Shown here: positions 26,833-34,633 of the stretch, piece after piece
Layout of the letters: each line of letters begins with the position of its first letter
Numbering within the stretch: position 1 is the first letter of the stretch
Origin: Novosphingobium sp.
GTDB taxonomy: Bacteria > Pseudomonadota > Alphaproteobacteria > Sphingomonadales > Sphingomonadaceae
Length of the DNA stretch: 41,724 bases
Assembly (NCBI RefSeq): GCF_019748365.1
Contig: NZ_JAIEPN010000122.1
Span: 1 to 41,724, forward strand
Direction: 5' to 3'
Notes under the pieces: generated by a model
The model's database searches: none
Told to the model about the DNA's origin: nothing
The model's input: the letters and a program-made list of their open reading frames with translations, nothing else
Translations under genes and position numbers: made by a program

Positions 26833-27657
26833 CTAGTGATTCGCGGGAGGCGCCTCAAGCCCGAATGCGACAATCTTGTTATCAACATCGTGCCCGATAT
26901 CGGCGCGGCCGAGCCAGGGAATGCCGCTGCGGGCGCACCAGTCGCGCGCGATCGCCTCCTCGTCGGCGCCGAAGGGGACGTCGTTTTCGGGCACATCGCC
27001 GACGCGGCCGAGCCGAAGACCGGCAATGCCGCGAAGCTGCGCGGTGACGTGGAAGAACAGCCGGTCCACCGCGTAGAGATGCTCGGAGACTTCCTCGACC
27101 ATCACGACATGGCCGGAAAGATCGGGTAGCAGCGGCGTGCCGCAGAGCATCGCAAGCGTGGTGAGATTGAACGCGGCGCGGGGGCGATCGTCCTGCACCG
27201 GCTCCGTGCCCGAGCGGTCTCCGGCAAGCCAGCGCAGGCTGCGCAGCACAGCCTCCGCACCGCCCTCGCGGCGGATGTCGCCCGGCATGGGGGCGTGGAC
27301 CGGCTGGCCGACGCGCGCGCGGTAGAGCGCGGCGAGAAGGTAGCCGGTATCGGAATAGCCGAGGTATGCCTTGCCGCGCGCGGCTGGGGCCAGCGCTGCG
27401 ACGGCGTCTGCGGCGATGCGGTTCGAGCCGTAACCGCCGCGCGCGAACCAGACGGCATCGAAGGCGGGATCATTGGCGCATTCGAGGAACGCCTCCAGCC
27501 GCTGCGCATCGGTGCCGGCGAAATGGCCATGCTCGAGGAAACACTGCGGGTGGAACACGAGTTCGAGACCGGGCATTTCGCCCGCGAGCGCGTCCACCGC
27601 CGCCGCATCCTGTGGCGTGATCGAGCGGGCAGGCGCGCAGATGGCGATCCGGGGCAT
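26833..27657 (-). CDS. ldcA: LD-carboxypeptidase (S66 family)
   Basis: Cytoplasmic serine peptidase that removes the terminal D-Ala from murein tetrapeptides during cell-wall recycling. The 274 residues contain the nucleophile in GYSDTG (S102; GYSDIT is more usual). FARGGYGSNR and MVEEVSEHLYAVDR (catalytic Glu) follow, and the His lies in DIGHDVDNK. The ATG at 27657 opens MPRIAICAPARS, the standard family N-terminus. It is divergent from the Mur ligase gene, with only 54 bp between starts, so the two share a promoter region. It is followed by fabD. The pairing with a Mur ligase supports a role in tripeptide salvage. Confidence 0.9.
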   Translation of the reverse strand: MPRIAICAPARSITPQDAAAVDALAGEMPGLELVFHPQCFLEHGHFAGTDAQRLEAFLECANDPAFDAVWFARGGYGSNRIAADAVAALAPAARGKAYLGYSDTGYLLAALYRARVGQPVHAPMPGDIRREGGAEAVLRSLRWLAGDRSGTEPVQDDRPRAAFNLTTLAMLCGTPLLPDLSGHVVMVEEVSEHLYAVDRLFFHVTAQLRGIAGLRLGRVGDVPENDVPFGADEEAIARDWCARSGIPWLGRADIGHDVDNKIVAFGLEAPPANH

Positions 27658-27711
27658 GCGCCTTCCTAACCCGGTTGCGCTGCGCCGCAAGGGCGCATAC
27701 CGCTTGCCGTC

Positions 27712-29130
27712 ATGAGCATGGACCTTACCGCACACCCCTGGTTCTTCTGCGGCATCGGCGGATCGGGCATGCTGCCGCTTGCGCTGATCCTGCAAGGCAA
27801 GGGCGCGCAGATCGCGGGATCGGACCGCAGCCGCGATCAGGGGCGCACGCCGGAAAAGTTCGCCTGGCTGGAAAGCCTGGGCTTCGTGCTGCACCCGCAG
27901 GATGGCAGCGGGATCACTTCGGCCGAGCAGATCCTCGTCGCCTCGGCGGCGGTGGAGGATACCGTGCCCGAAATGGTGCGTGCGGCCGAACTGGGCTGCC
28001 GCCGCATGCGCCGGGCGGACCTGCTTTCCACGCTGTTCAACGCGGCGCCCACCAGCATCGCGGTGGGCGGCACCAGCGGCAAATCGACCGTGACGGGCAT
28101 GCTGGGGTGGATCCTCACCGCCTGCGGGCGCGATCCCACGATCATGAACGGCGCGGTGATGAAGAACTTTGCGGGGCCCGATGCGCCCTTTGCCAGCGCG
28201 CGGGTCGGCGCTCCGGCGGGACCGTTCGTTTCCGAAGTCGACGAGAGTGACGGCTCGATCGCGGCCTACCGGCCAAGCATTGCCGTGCTCAACAACGTCA
28301 GCCTCGATCACAAGAGCATGGAGGAACTGCGCGGCCTGTTTGGTGATTTCCTCGCGCGGGCGGGAACGGCCGTGGTCAATCTCGACGACGCGGAAAGCGC
28401 CGCGCTTGCCAGCCGCGCGTCGGGCGGTGCGCTCACTTTCGGCATAGGGACCAGCGCGGCGGACATCGGCGTGGTGGAGGGCAGCGTGGCCGAATCGCCG
28501 CTCGGCATTTCAGCCATGATCGAACATCGCCGCACCGCCGAGCGTCACGCGCTGGCGCTGAAGGTGCCCGGACGGCACAATCTGTCCAACGCGCTGGCGG
28601 CGCTGGCTGCGGCGCAGGCGGCAGGCGTGCCGCTGGGCGACGCGGTGCGGGCGCTGGAGGGCTACGCAGGACTTGCGCGGCGGTTCGACGTCGTCGGCAC
28701 GAGCCCGGACGGCGTGACGGTGATCGACGACTTCGGACACAATCCGGAAAAGGTCGCCGCGACGCTCGCCACGCTGAAAGCGCATCCGGGCCGGGTGATC
28801 GCGTTCTTCCAGCCGCACGGTTATGGCCCGCTGCGCCAGATGGGCACGGAACTGGCCGAAGTGCTGGCCACGCGGCTGGGCGCCGGGGACCGCGCGATCC
28901 TGTGCGACCCGGTCTATTTCGGCGGCACGGTCGACCGCTCGGTGGGCAGCGAACGCATCGTCGAGATGATCCGCGCCCACGGCGGCACGGCCGAGCACAT
29001 CCCGGCGCGCGCCGACTGCGCGGCGCGCATGGCCGAACTGGCCGCGCCCGGAGATCGCATCGTGATCATGGGCGCGCGGGATGACACGCTATCCGCCTTT
29101 GCCCGCGACCTGCTGGCGCGGCTGACATAA
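27712..29130 (+). CDS. Mur ligase family protein (MurC/Mpl-like)
   Basis: ATP-dependent amide ligase of 472 residues acting on UDP-MurNAc precursors. The N-terminal UDP-binding domain has WFFCGIGGSGMLPLAL. The central ATPase domain has GGTSGKST, NNVSLDHKSM and DESDGS. The C-terminal domain has DDFGHNPEKV and FFQPHGYGPLRQM, which parallel the (D)FxHHPxE and FQPHRY motifs of MurC and Mpl. The P-loop is unusual: Ser-Gly-Lys-Ser replaces the His-Gly-Lys-Thr of classical MurC/Mpl. Location opposite ldcA makes the tripeptide-recycling ligase Mpl the most attractive identity. MurC or another peptide ligase is possible, and no dcw-cluster genes are near. Confidence 0.83.
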   Translation: MSMDLTAHPWFFCGIGGSGMLPLALILQGKGAQIAGSDRSRDQGRTPEKFAWLESLGFVLHPQDGSGITSAEQILVASAAVEDTVPEMVRAAELGCRRMRRADLLSTLFNAAPTSIAVGGTSGKSTVTGMLGWILTACGRDPTIMNGAVMKNFAGPDAPFASARVGAPAGPFVSEVDESDGSIAAYRPSIAVLNNVSLDHKSMEELRGLFGDFLARAGTAVVNLDDAESAALASRASGGALTFGIGTSAADIGVVEGSVAESPLGISAMIEHRRTAERHALALKVPGRHNLSNALAALAAAQAAGVPLGDAVRALEGYAGLARRFDVVGTSPDGVTVIDDFGHNPEKVAATLATLKAHPGRVIAFFQPHGYGPLRQMGTELAEVLATRLGAGDRAILCDPVYFGGTVDRSVGSERIVEMIRAHGGTAEHIPARADCAARMAELAAPGDRIVIMGARDDTLSAFARDLLARLT

Positions 29131-29158
29131 GCCATCTGGCCTAAGCCATCTGGCCTAA
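29131..29158. repeat. 14-bp tandem duplication after the Mur ligase stop
   Basis: GCCATCTGGCCTAA occurs twice in tandem (29131-29144 and 29145-29158), followed by a degenerate third partial copy (ACCATCAGCCCAA). It begins right after the TAA of the Mur ligase gene and fills the short gap to the convergent MarR-like gene. Probably a slippage duplication of no known function. Confidence 0.8.
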
Positions 29159-29162
29159 ACCA

Positions 29163-29663
29163 TCAGCCCAACGGGCCGATGGCGTCCAGCAGCGATGTCG
29201 TGAGGCGCAGGCCGCGCGTGGTCAGGCTCACATAGCGGCGGCGGGCATCTTCCTGATCCGCCACGCGCACAATCAGCCCCTCCCGCTCAAGCCGGGCGAT
29301 CCAGCGCAGCACAGTGGTGGAAGGCAGGCCCGCGCCCGCGCAAACACTCGAAACCTGCAAGGCCGTCCGGGTCTTGCGGGCAATGAACAAGTCCAGAAGG
29401 ATATCCCAACCGGGCTCTCCGAAAAGGCCCTTGATCGGGCTTGCCGCATCGCGGCGGCGGCGCGCTTCATAAAGCAATTTCGCAATGCGGAGCGTTTCCG
29501 CATCCAAATCGACATGACCGTCCAATGCCAACTCCTCGCATTCCAAGGAACGTTCGCCGCCAAACTCGTTTGCCCCGCCGCTGGGCTGTCGGAACCTGGC
29601 GCTGACTGTTTTCGCGGTCAGTCTTATCGTTACGCGACCCTTGGGATTCTCATGATCAATCAA
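29163..29663 (-). CDS. MarR-type winged-helix transcriptional regulator
   Basis: DNA-binding regulator of 166 residues. The C-terminal half carries a winged helix-turn-helix: GWDILLDLFIARKT, VCAGAGLPSTTVLRWIARLEREGLIVRVADQEDARRRYVSLTTRG. The ARLEREGLI...DxxDxRRxxVxLT order is the MarR signature, including the wing. No ATG is available in frame near the start. TTG at 29663 is the likely initiator, although upstream ATGs run into stops at once. The N-terminal ~55 residues are not conserved-looking, so a later start is possible. It is divergent from the oxygenase gene with 193 bp between; the target regulon is unknown. Confidence 0.82.
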   Translation of the reverse strand: MIDHENPKGRVTIRLTAKTVSARFRQPSGGANEFGGERSLECEELALDGHVDLDAETLRIAKLLYEARRRRDAASPIKGLFGEPGWDILLDLFIARKTRTALQVSSVCAGAGLPSTTVLRWIARLEREGLIVRVADQEDARRRYVSLTTRGLRLTTSLLDAIGPLG

Positions 29664-29856
29664 CTATCAATCATGCCATATATGTAACCATGTTGCGCAA
29701 TATTGGTAAGCCTGCTGCGGAGGAATATAGTCCGGATCGGTTGCAACTTTAGTTATTTTTCATAACTCATTGATGGCAGGATGTTGATGCGCCACGAGGT
29801 CCTGCTGTCGCCACCTGCCACTTGGCAGCAGGCGGCGGCTGCGGCATGAGCGCACC
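29664..29856. promoter_or_regulatory. AT-rich divergent regulatory gap with small repeats
   Basis: A 193-bp gap between the MarR-like gene and the oxygenase gene, clearly more AT-rich than its flanks over ~29650-29770. At its left edge ATCAATCA is directly repeated (29655-29662 and again ~29666-29673). AGTTAT-N5-ATAACT forms a 6-bp dyad (29751-29767). Either could be an operator for the winged-helix regulator. I see no clean -35/-10 pair and no RNA gene. Confidence 0.35.
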
Positions 29857-30534
29857 ATGATCGGATTTCGGCGTTCAAAACCTGCGGCCACGGATGCTCA
29901 GGCCCTTGCCAAAGTGGGCGAACGTGTGCGCGCGCGGCTCGAGGCTGATCCCAGCGTCTACCGGCTGCCGATCGATGCGATCGAAATCTATGGCGTCGCG
30001 GATTTCTTCACCGCGGAGGAATGCGCGCGGCTGATCCGGATGGTGGATGCGGTGGCGCGCCCCTCCCCAACTTATCACAACAATGCCGACAGCGGACGGA
30101 CGAGCTACAGCGGCGATGTCGACCCCGATGATCCGTTCATCCGCATGCTGGAGCGGCGGATCGACGACCTGATGGGGATCGACCACGCGCATGGCGAGGT
30201 GATCCAGGGTCAGCGCTATGAACCGGGGCAGCAGTTCCGCGCGCACTTCGATTACTTCGATACCTCGGCCAGCTACTGGCCGACCGAGGAAGGCCGCGGC
30301 GGGCAGCGCACGTGGACGGCGATGGGCTACCTCTCGGACGTGGAAGCCGGCGGGGCGATCGAGTTTCCCAAGGCGCCGATCTCGGTGCCCCCGCAGAAGG
30401 GCGCGCTGCTGGTGTGGAACAACATGGGCCGCGACGGGAAGCCGAACCCGCTGACCATGCACGCCGGGCGGCCGGTGGAGCGGGGGGTGAAGTATATCGT
30501 GACGAAGTGGTACCGCGCGCGGCCCTGGTATTAG
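29857..30534 (+). CDS. Prolyl 4-hydroxylase-like 2OG-Fe(II) oxygenase
   Basis: Iron- and 2-oxoglutarate-dependent dioxygenase of 225 residues, P4H alpha-subunit type. The facial triad is complete: H130 and D132 in RAHFDYF and H202 in TMHAGRPV. K212 in GVKYIVTKW is the expected 2-oxoglutarate carboxylate contact. GQRYEPGQQF and YLSDVEAGGAIEFP are typical strands. A substrate-binding segment TYHNNADSGRTSYSG (72-86) recalls the RTSxxxWL region of P4Hs, though with SG in place of the Trp. No signal peptide. It likely hydroxylates a protein or peptide side chain; the target is unknown. Confidence 0.92.
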   Translation: MIGFRRSKPAATDAQALAKVGERVRARLEADPSVYRLPIDAIEIYGVADFFTAEECARLIRMVDAVARPSPTYHNNADSGRTSYSGDVDPDDPFIRMLERRIDDLMGIDHAHGEVIQGQRYEPGQQFRAHFDYFDTSASYWPTEEGRGGQRTWTAMGYLSDVEAGGAIEFPKAPISVPPQKGALLVWNNMGRDGKPNPLTMHAGRPVERGVKYIVTKWYRARPWY

Positions 30535-30646
30535 GCCGCAGGCAAGGTACTTGGTTAGAGGAGCGTCCTGTTTCGGCAGGCGATCAATTATGCCTTTTCG
30601 TCTGAAATACTTGGTATATTGCATGCTACGATAGGCCAGCCCGTCA

Positions 30647-31357
30647 TCACGGTAGGACGCGAGTCTGATCACTTACGATGTGCGTATATGCGCCACCATC
30701 ACCGTCAGCGGTGAACTCTATCCCTACCTCGGCCGTTCTCCCGCACAGTTCGATTGGCCATATCTCGGTCCAACGCCCCTTGTAACGAACGCCGAATTGC
30801 ACTGGTCCAAGGTCAGACTCCTCCGAAGCGATGCGCATAACTCCCACGATTGGCTTCTCTTCTGCGGCGCAGTTCAGACCGTTCCGCTTGAGAGCAATAT
30901 GCGCACCAAGCAACGCAGATCGGAACGTGTCCGCGATGAGGGATTCCCAAGCATAGGATGTCCCTCTATTCACGCGTATGGTCTTGAGACTGGCATCCGC
31001 TTTCTGGAGCACCATAAACCGGACGGGCGCTGTATCGCAGGACGGTATTTGCACAATGACGAACCACGCGTTGCGCAGAGTTCCGCCAACCCGGCCGTTG
31101 AAAGCGTAGCGATCCGCCGTCGCGGGCTCCACTTGCCGGACACTAATGTCAGTGGCCCTGCATGCCGGGTTCTGACTGTATAGCACCGCTAAAGAGTTTC
31201 GAACCTCGCTCAGTATGATCTGTTCTGCGGGAGCTGGTGCTGCATCGTTCCACTCGGCGAGTTTGCGCAACACGAGGGGATGTTGTGCAAAGGCAGGATT
31301 TGACGGCACGAACGTTAAAGTCAGCAAAGCAAAAAGCTGCACACAAAATTTTATCAC
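30647..31357 (-). CDS. Secreted four-cysteine protein of unknown function
   Basis: A 236-residue product with a signal peptide (VQLFALLTLTFVPSNPAFAQ). The mature domain has Cys in NPACRAT, IPSCDTAP, GLNCAAEE and IELCGRTA, enough for two disulfides in the periplasm. I do not recognise the family. The start is GTG at 31357; GGCAGGG lies just upstream. The gene and its flanks (about 30540-31520) are less GC-rich than neighbouring genes and use third-position A/T more often, a sign of more recent acquisition. It is leftward and isolated, with gaps of 112 bp (left) and 171 bp (right). Confidence 0.68.
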   Translation of the reverse strand: MIKFCVQLFALLTLTFVPSNPAFAQHPLVLRKLAEWNDAAPAPAEQIILSEVRNSLAVLYSQNPACRATDISVRQVEPATADRYAFNGRVGGTLRNAWFVIVQIPSCDTAPVRFMVLQKADASLKTIRVNRGTSYAWESLIADTFRSALLGAHIALKRNGLNCAAEEKPIVGVMRIASEESDLGPVQFGVRYKGRWTEIWPIELCGRTAEVGIEFTADGDGGAYTHIVSDQTRVLP

Positions 31358-31412
31358 CGGGCACCCTGCCGTATAATCTGAGTGCCTTATGGTAAATGTT
31401 GAATGCCTGACC

Positions 31413-31428
31413 TACAACTATCGTTGTA
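31413..31428. promoter_or_regulatory. TACAAC-TATC-GTTGTA dyad upstream of the four-cysteine gene
   Basis: A perfect 6-bp inverted repeat with a 4-bp spacer, 56 bp upstream of the GTG start at 31357. It lies in the 171-bp gap between that gene and lysS. Size and symmetry suit a dimeric regulator's operator or a small hairpin. No known regulator consensus is matched, and no clear -35/-10 pair can be defined around it. Confidence 0.3.
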
Positions 31429-31528
31429 TCCAGAATGAAAGTTCGCTTCCGGGTATTGAGGGTACACAGATATAGTTTCTACGACGCTGCACGTGCCGCA
31501 CATCTAATTCGAAACCGCAGCCAAGCCA

Positions 31529-33172
31529 TCACTCCATCGTCAGTTCCACGCCTTCCAGCGCTTCGGCAATCAACCGCCGCGTCCCCGCGATCCCGTAGAG
31601 CGCGATGAAGCTGCCCATGCGGGGGCCTTGGGCCGAGCCGAGCAGCGTCTCGTAGAGCGCCTTGAACCAGTCTCGCAGGCTTTCGAAGCTGTAGTGCGGG
31701 TCCTTGCCGATCTCGTAGACGATGTTCTGCAGCAGTTCCGCCGTTGCATCGTCGCTGGTCGCGGCAAGTTCCTCGTCCAGTGCGGCCAGCGCGCGGGCTT
31801 CGTTGGGCTCGGGCTTGCGGCGCTTCAGCGTCGGGGCGACGAAATCGCGGTTGTATGCCAAGGCTGATGTGACGAGCGCGTCGAGCGCGGGGTGCGCGGC
31901 GGGATCGGCGTTTTCGACATAGTTGCCGAGGTACGACCAGACCTGCGCCCGCGTCGCAGATGCACCCAGCACGCCGACAAGGTTGAGCAGGAGGCCGTAG
32001 GTGACGGGGAGCGTATCGCCATCGCCGCCATGGTAGCCGTTGGCGCGCAGCAGGTGCCAGACCGGGTTGCCGAGCTGCTGTTCGATAGGCTGCGAGGGCA
32101 GCTTTTCGCGGAACTGCCAGTATTCATCGACCGCGCGGGGGATCACCCCGGCGTGGAGCGACTTGGCGCTCTTGGGCTCGCGAAACAAGTAGAAGCCGAG
32201 GCTTTCCTCGCTGCCATACTCCAGCCACTGCTCGATGGTGAGGCCGTTGCCCTTGGACTTGGAGATCTTCTCGCCGTTCTCGTCGAGGAACAGCTCGTAG
32301 ATCAGGCCTTCCGGGCGGCGGCCGCCGAGGACTTGCGCGATGCGGCCCGAATAGAGGTGGCTGTCGGTCAGGTCCTTGCCGCACATCTCGTAATCGACGC
32401 CAAGCGCGGTCCAGCGCATGCCCCAATCGACCTTCCACTGCAGCTTGGACTTGCCGCCGAGCACCGACTGGACGACCACTTCGCCCTGATCCTCGAAGCG
32501 CACGAGGCCGGCTTCGGCATCGACGACTTCGAGCGGCACTTGCAGCACTTCGCCGGTCTTCTCGCTGATCGGCAGGACCGGCGAATAAGTGCGGCGGCGC
32601 TCTTCACGCAGGGTGGGGAGCATGATGTCCATGATCGCGCCGAAGTTGCGCAGGACGTTCTTCAGCGCATCGTCGAACGCGCCGGAATTGTAGCGGTCGC
32701 TGGCCGAGACGAATTCGTAGTCGAAGCCGAACTGGTCAAGGAACTGGCGCAGCATCGCGTTGTTGTGGTGCGCGAAACTTTCGAACTTCTCGAAGGGATC
32801 GGGAATACGGGTGAGCGGGTGGCCGAGCTTTTCGGCCAGTACCTGCTTGTTGGGCACGTTGTCCGGCACTTTGCGCAGGCCGTCCATATCGTCCGAGAAG
32901 GCGATCAGGCGCGTGGGGTGGCCGCCCGTGAGCGTCTCATAGGCGCGGCGCACGAGCGTGGTGCGCAGCACTTCCTGGAAGGTGCCGATATGCGGCAGGC
33001 CCGAGGGGCCGTAACCCGTCTCGAACAGCACGGGGACGAGATCACCCTTCGCATCGCGCTTGCCGCCGGGGAAGCGTTTCACGATCTTGCGCGCTTCCTC
33101 GAACGGCCAGGCCTTGGAGGTCTGGCTGGCGGTGAAGACATCAAGCGGTGCGGGGTTTTCTGCGTTTTCCAT
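31529..33172 (-). CDS. lysS: Class I lysyl-tRNA synthetase
   Basis: Charges tRNA-Lys with lysine in the cytoplasm. It is the class I (archaeal-type, LysK) enzyme found in many alphaproteobacteria, not the class II LysS of E. coli. The 547 residues contain the HIGH-equivalent SGLPHIGTF (residues 58-65) and the KMSKS-equivalent EKISKSKGNG (about residue 305). Between them are SDDMDGLRKVPDN and the zinc-free MCGKDLTDSHLYSGRI segment. The ATG at 33172 opens MENAENPAPLDVF. It is monocistronic and divergent from the nitroreductase gene (103 bp). No class II lysS is in the window. Confidence 0.96.
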   Translation of the reverse strand: MENAENPAPLDVFTASQTSKAWPFEEARKIVKRFPGGKRDAKGDLVPVLFETGYGPSGLPHIGTFQEVLRTTLVRRAYETLTGGHPTRLIAFSDDMDGLRKVPDNVPNKQVLAEKLGHPLTRIPDPFEKFESFAHHNNAMLRQFLDQFGFDYEFVSASDRYNSGAFDDALKNVLRNFGAIMDIMLPTLREERRRTYSPVLPISEKTGEVLQVPLEVVDAEAGLVRFEDQGEVVVQSVLGGKSKLQWKVDWGMRWTALGVDYEMCGKDLTDSHLYSGRIAQVLGGRRPEGLIYELFLDENGEKISKSKGNGLTIEQWLEYGSEESLGFYLFREPKSAKSLHAGVIPRAVDEYWQFREKLPSQPIEQQLGNPVWHLLRANGYHGGDGDTLPVTYGLLLNLVGVLGASATRAQVWSYLGNYVENADPAAHPALDALVTSALAYNRDFVAPTLKRRKPEPNEARALAALDEELAATSDDATAELLQNIVYEIGKDPHYSFESLRDWFKALYETLLGSAQGPRMGSFIALYGIAGTRRLIAEALEGVELTME

Positions 33173-33275
33173 AGCGCCGACCCTTTTGCGGAAGGCCCCC
33201 GCCAGCGCAAGGAAAAGCTTGTGCGAAAGGCAGCGGGGTCGCTACCGATCCGCCAAACAGGGTTTGGGAGACAGT

Positions 33276-33950
33276 ATGGAATACGATGAGGTCATGCTCG
33301 GGCGGCGCAGCATTCGGGGATACAAGCCTGATCCGGTGCCGCAGAAGCTGATCGAGGAAATTCTGACGATCGCGATGCGCGCGCCGACCTCGATGAACAC
33401 GCAGCCCTGGAATTTCTACGTGATCACCGGCGAGCCGCTGGCGCGTATCCGGCAGGGCAATACCGAGCGCATTCTGGCGGGCTTCCCGGATAGCCGCGAG
33501 TTCCGCAAAGGCCAGCCCTTTGCCGGCGTGCACCGGGAGCGGCAGATCGGCGTCGCCAAGCAGCTCTTCGCCGCGATGGGGATCGCGCGCGATGATGCGG
33601 AGATGCGGCAGGACTGGGTGCTGCGCGGCTTCCGCCAGTTCGACGCGCCGGTCTGCGTGATCGTGACCTATGACAAGGTGCTGGAAGGCAGCGACGACAC
33701 CCCGTTCGATTGCGGCGGTGTGGTCAATGCGCTCGTCAATGCGGCGTGGTCGCGCGGGCTTGGCACGGTGATCAACAGCCAAGGCATCATGCAATCGCCG
33801 GTGGTGCGCGAGCATGCCGGGATTGCGAACGATCAGGTGATCATGAAAAGCATCGCTTTGGGCTGGCCGGACGAGAGCTTCCCGGCGAACGCGGTCGTCT
33901 CGGAGCGCAAGTCGGTGGCCGAGGCGGCGACGTTCGTCGGGTTCGAATGA
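33276..33950 (+). CDS. Nitroreductase family protein
   Basis: FMN-dependent NAD(P)H oxidoreductase of 224 residues. The N-terminal MLGRRSIRGYKPDPVP is the FMN-phosphate contact region, followed by MRAPTSMNTQPWNFYVIT, a strong family signature. The C-terminal part has NALVNAAWSRGLGTVINSQGI and SIALGWPDESFPAN, again FMN-binding. ATG at 33276 has GGGAG six bases upstream; the frame extends further upstream into lysS antisense, which is ignored. Substrates may be nitroaromatics, quinones or enals and cannot be specified. It is followed 43 bp later by the PH-domain gene in the same direction. Confidence 0.94.
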   Translation: MEYDEVMLGRRSIRGYKPDPVPQKLIEEILTIAMRAPTSMNTQPWNFYVITGEPLARIRQGNTERILAGFPDSREFRKGQPFAGVHRERQIGVAKQLFAAMGIARDDAEMRQDWVLRGFRQFDAPVCVIVTYDKVLEGSDDTPFDCGGVVNALVNAAWSRGLGTVINSQGIMQSPVVREHAGIANDQVIMKSIALGWPDESFPANAVVSERKSVAEAATFVGFE

Positions 33951-33993
33951 GGCTGTAACGCCCTCCTAACCGGCGCGTGCGACAATCGGCGGC

Positions 33994-34581
33994 ATGGAAA
34001 CGCTGACGACACCGCCTTCGCCCGAGCTCGAATCGATCCTGCGGCGCGAACTGATGACCGGGGAACGCCTGCTGTGGAGCGGCAGGCCGGACCCCTCGCG
34101 GCTGCGTGCCGTCTTCGCGATCTGGTTCTTCGCGGTGCCGTGGACGGCCTTTGCGCTGTTCTGGGAAGCGATGGCCCTGCTGCCGTGGATGGCGAGCTCG
34201 CACACGCCGCTTGGCATCCAGTGGAGCTTCGGGATCATCTTCCCGCTGTTCGGCCTGCCCTTCATCGGCATCGGCCTTGGCATGCTGTGGATGCCCTTCA
34301 AGGCGCGCCGCAAGGCCGCGCAGACGATCTACGGCCTTACCGATCGGCGGATGCTGCGCGTGACCGCTGGTACCAAGCGCGAGAGCGCCAGCGTACTGAT
34401 CAGCCAGATGGGCCCGATAGACGTGACCGCCGATGCCGACGGTTACGGAAACTTGCGCATCCAGACCGGGACCCGCATCGACAGCGACGGCGACAAGATA
34501 ACCGAGCGCTTCGAGGTCTTCGGCGTGCCAGGCGTGAACCAGTTGGAAAGCTTGCTGCTGGAGCAGAAGACCCCAGCCTGA
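33994..34581 (+). CDS. Bacterial PH-domain membrane protein
   Basis: A 195-residue inner-membrane protein. A short N-terminal segment with LMTGERLLWSGRPDP, a motif common to bacterial PH-domain proteins, is followed by two hydrophobic hairpin segments (~38-65 and ~77-104). A C-terminal PH-like domain then begins IYGLTDRRMLRV. Function of the family is unclear; membrane or envelope stress roles have been suggested for relatives. It is downstream of the nitroreductase gene and convergent with flagellin, with a strong stem-loop between them. The family assignment rests on the two motifs. Confidence 0.78.
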   Translation: METLTTPPSPELESILRRELMTGERLLWSGRPDPSRLRAVFAIWFFAVPWTAFALFWEAMALLPWMASSHTPLGIQWSFGIIFPLFGLPFIGIGLGMLWMPFKARRKAAQTIYGLTDRRMLRVTAGTKRESASVLISQMGPIDVTADADGYGNLRIQTGTRIDSDGDKITERFEVFGVPGVNQLESLLLEQKTPA

Positions 34582-34603
34582 GCTCAACCCGTCCTCTCCC
34601 AAT

Positions 34604-34625
34604 CCTCTCCCCTGCAGGGGAGAGG
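34604..34625. terminator. Bidirectional stem-loop between PH-domain and flagellin genes
   Basis: A perfect 22-bp palindrome beginning CCTCTCCCCTGCA, between two convergent stop codons (34581 and 34634). Its position suits a shared terminator for both transcripts. There is no T-tract on either side, so Rho-independent function is uncertain. A partial extra copy (CCTCTCCC, 34593-34600) lies beside it. Confidence 0.6.
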
Positions 34626-34633
34626 ACTAGAAC

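Noticed and set aside
31892..33289. 465-codon open frame opposite lysS
   Set aside because: Mirror frame of lysyl-tRNA synthetase codons, common in high-GC genomes.
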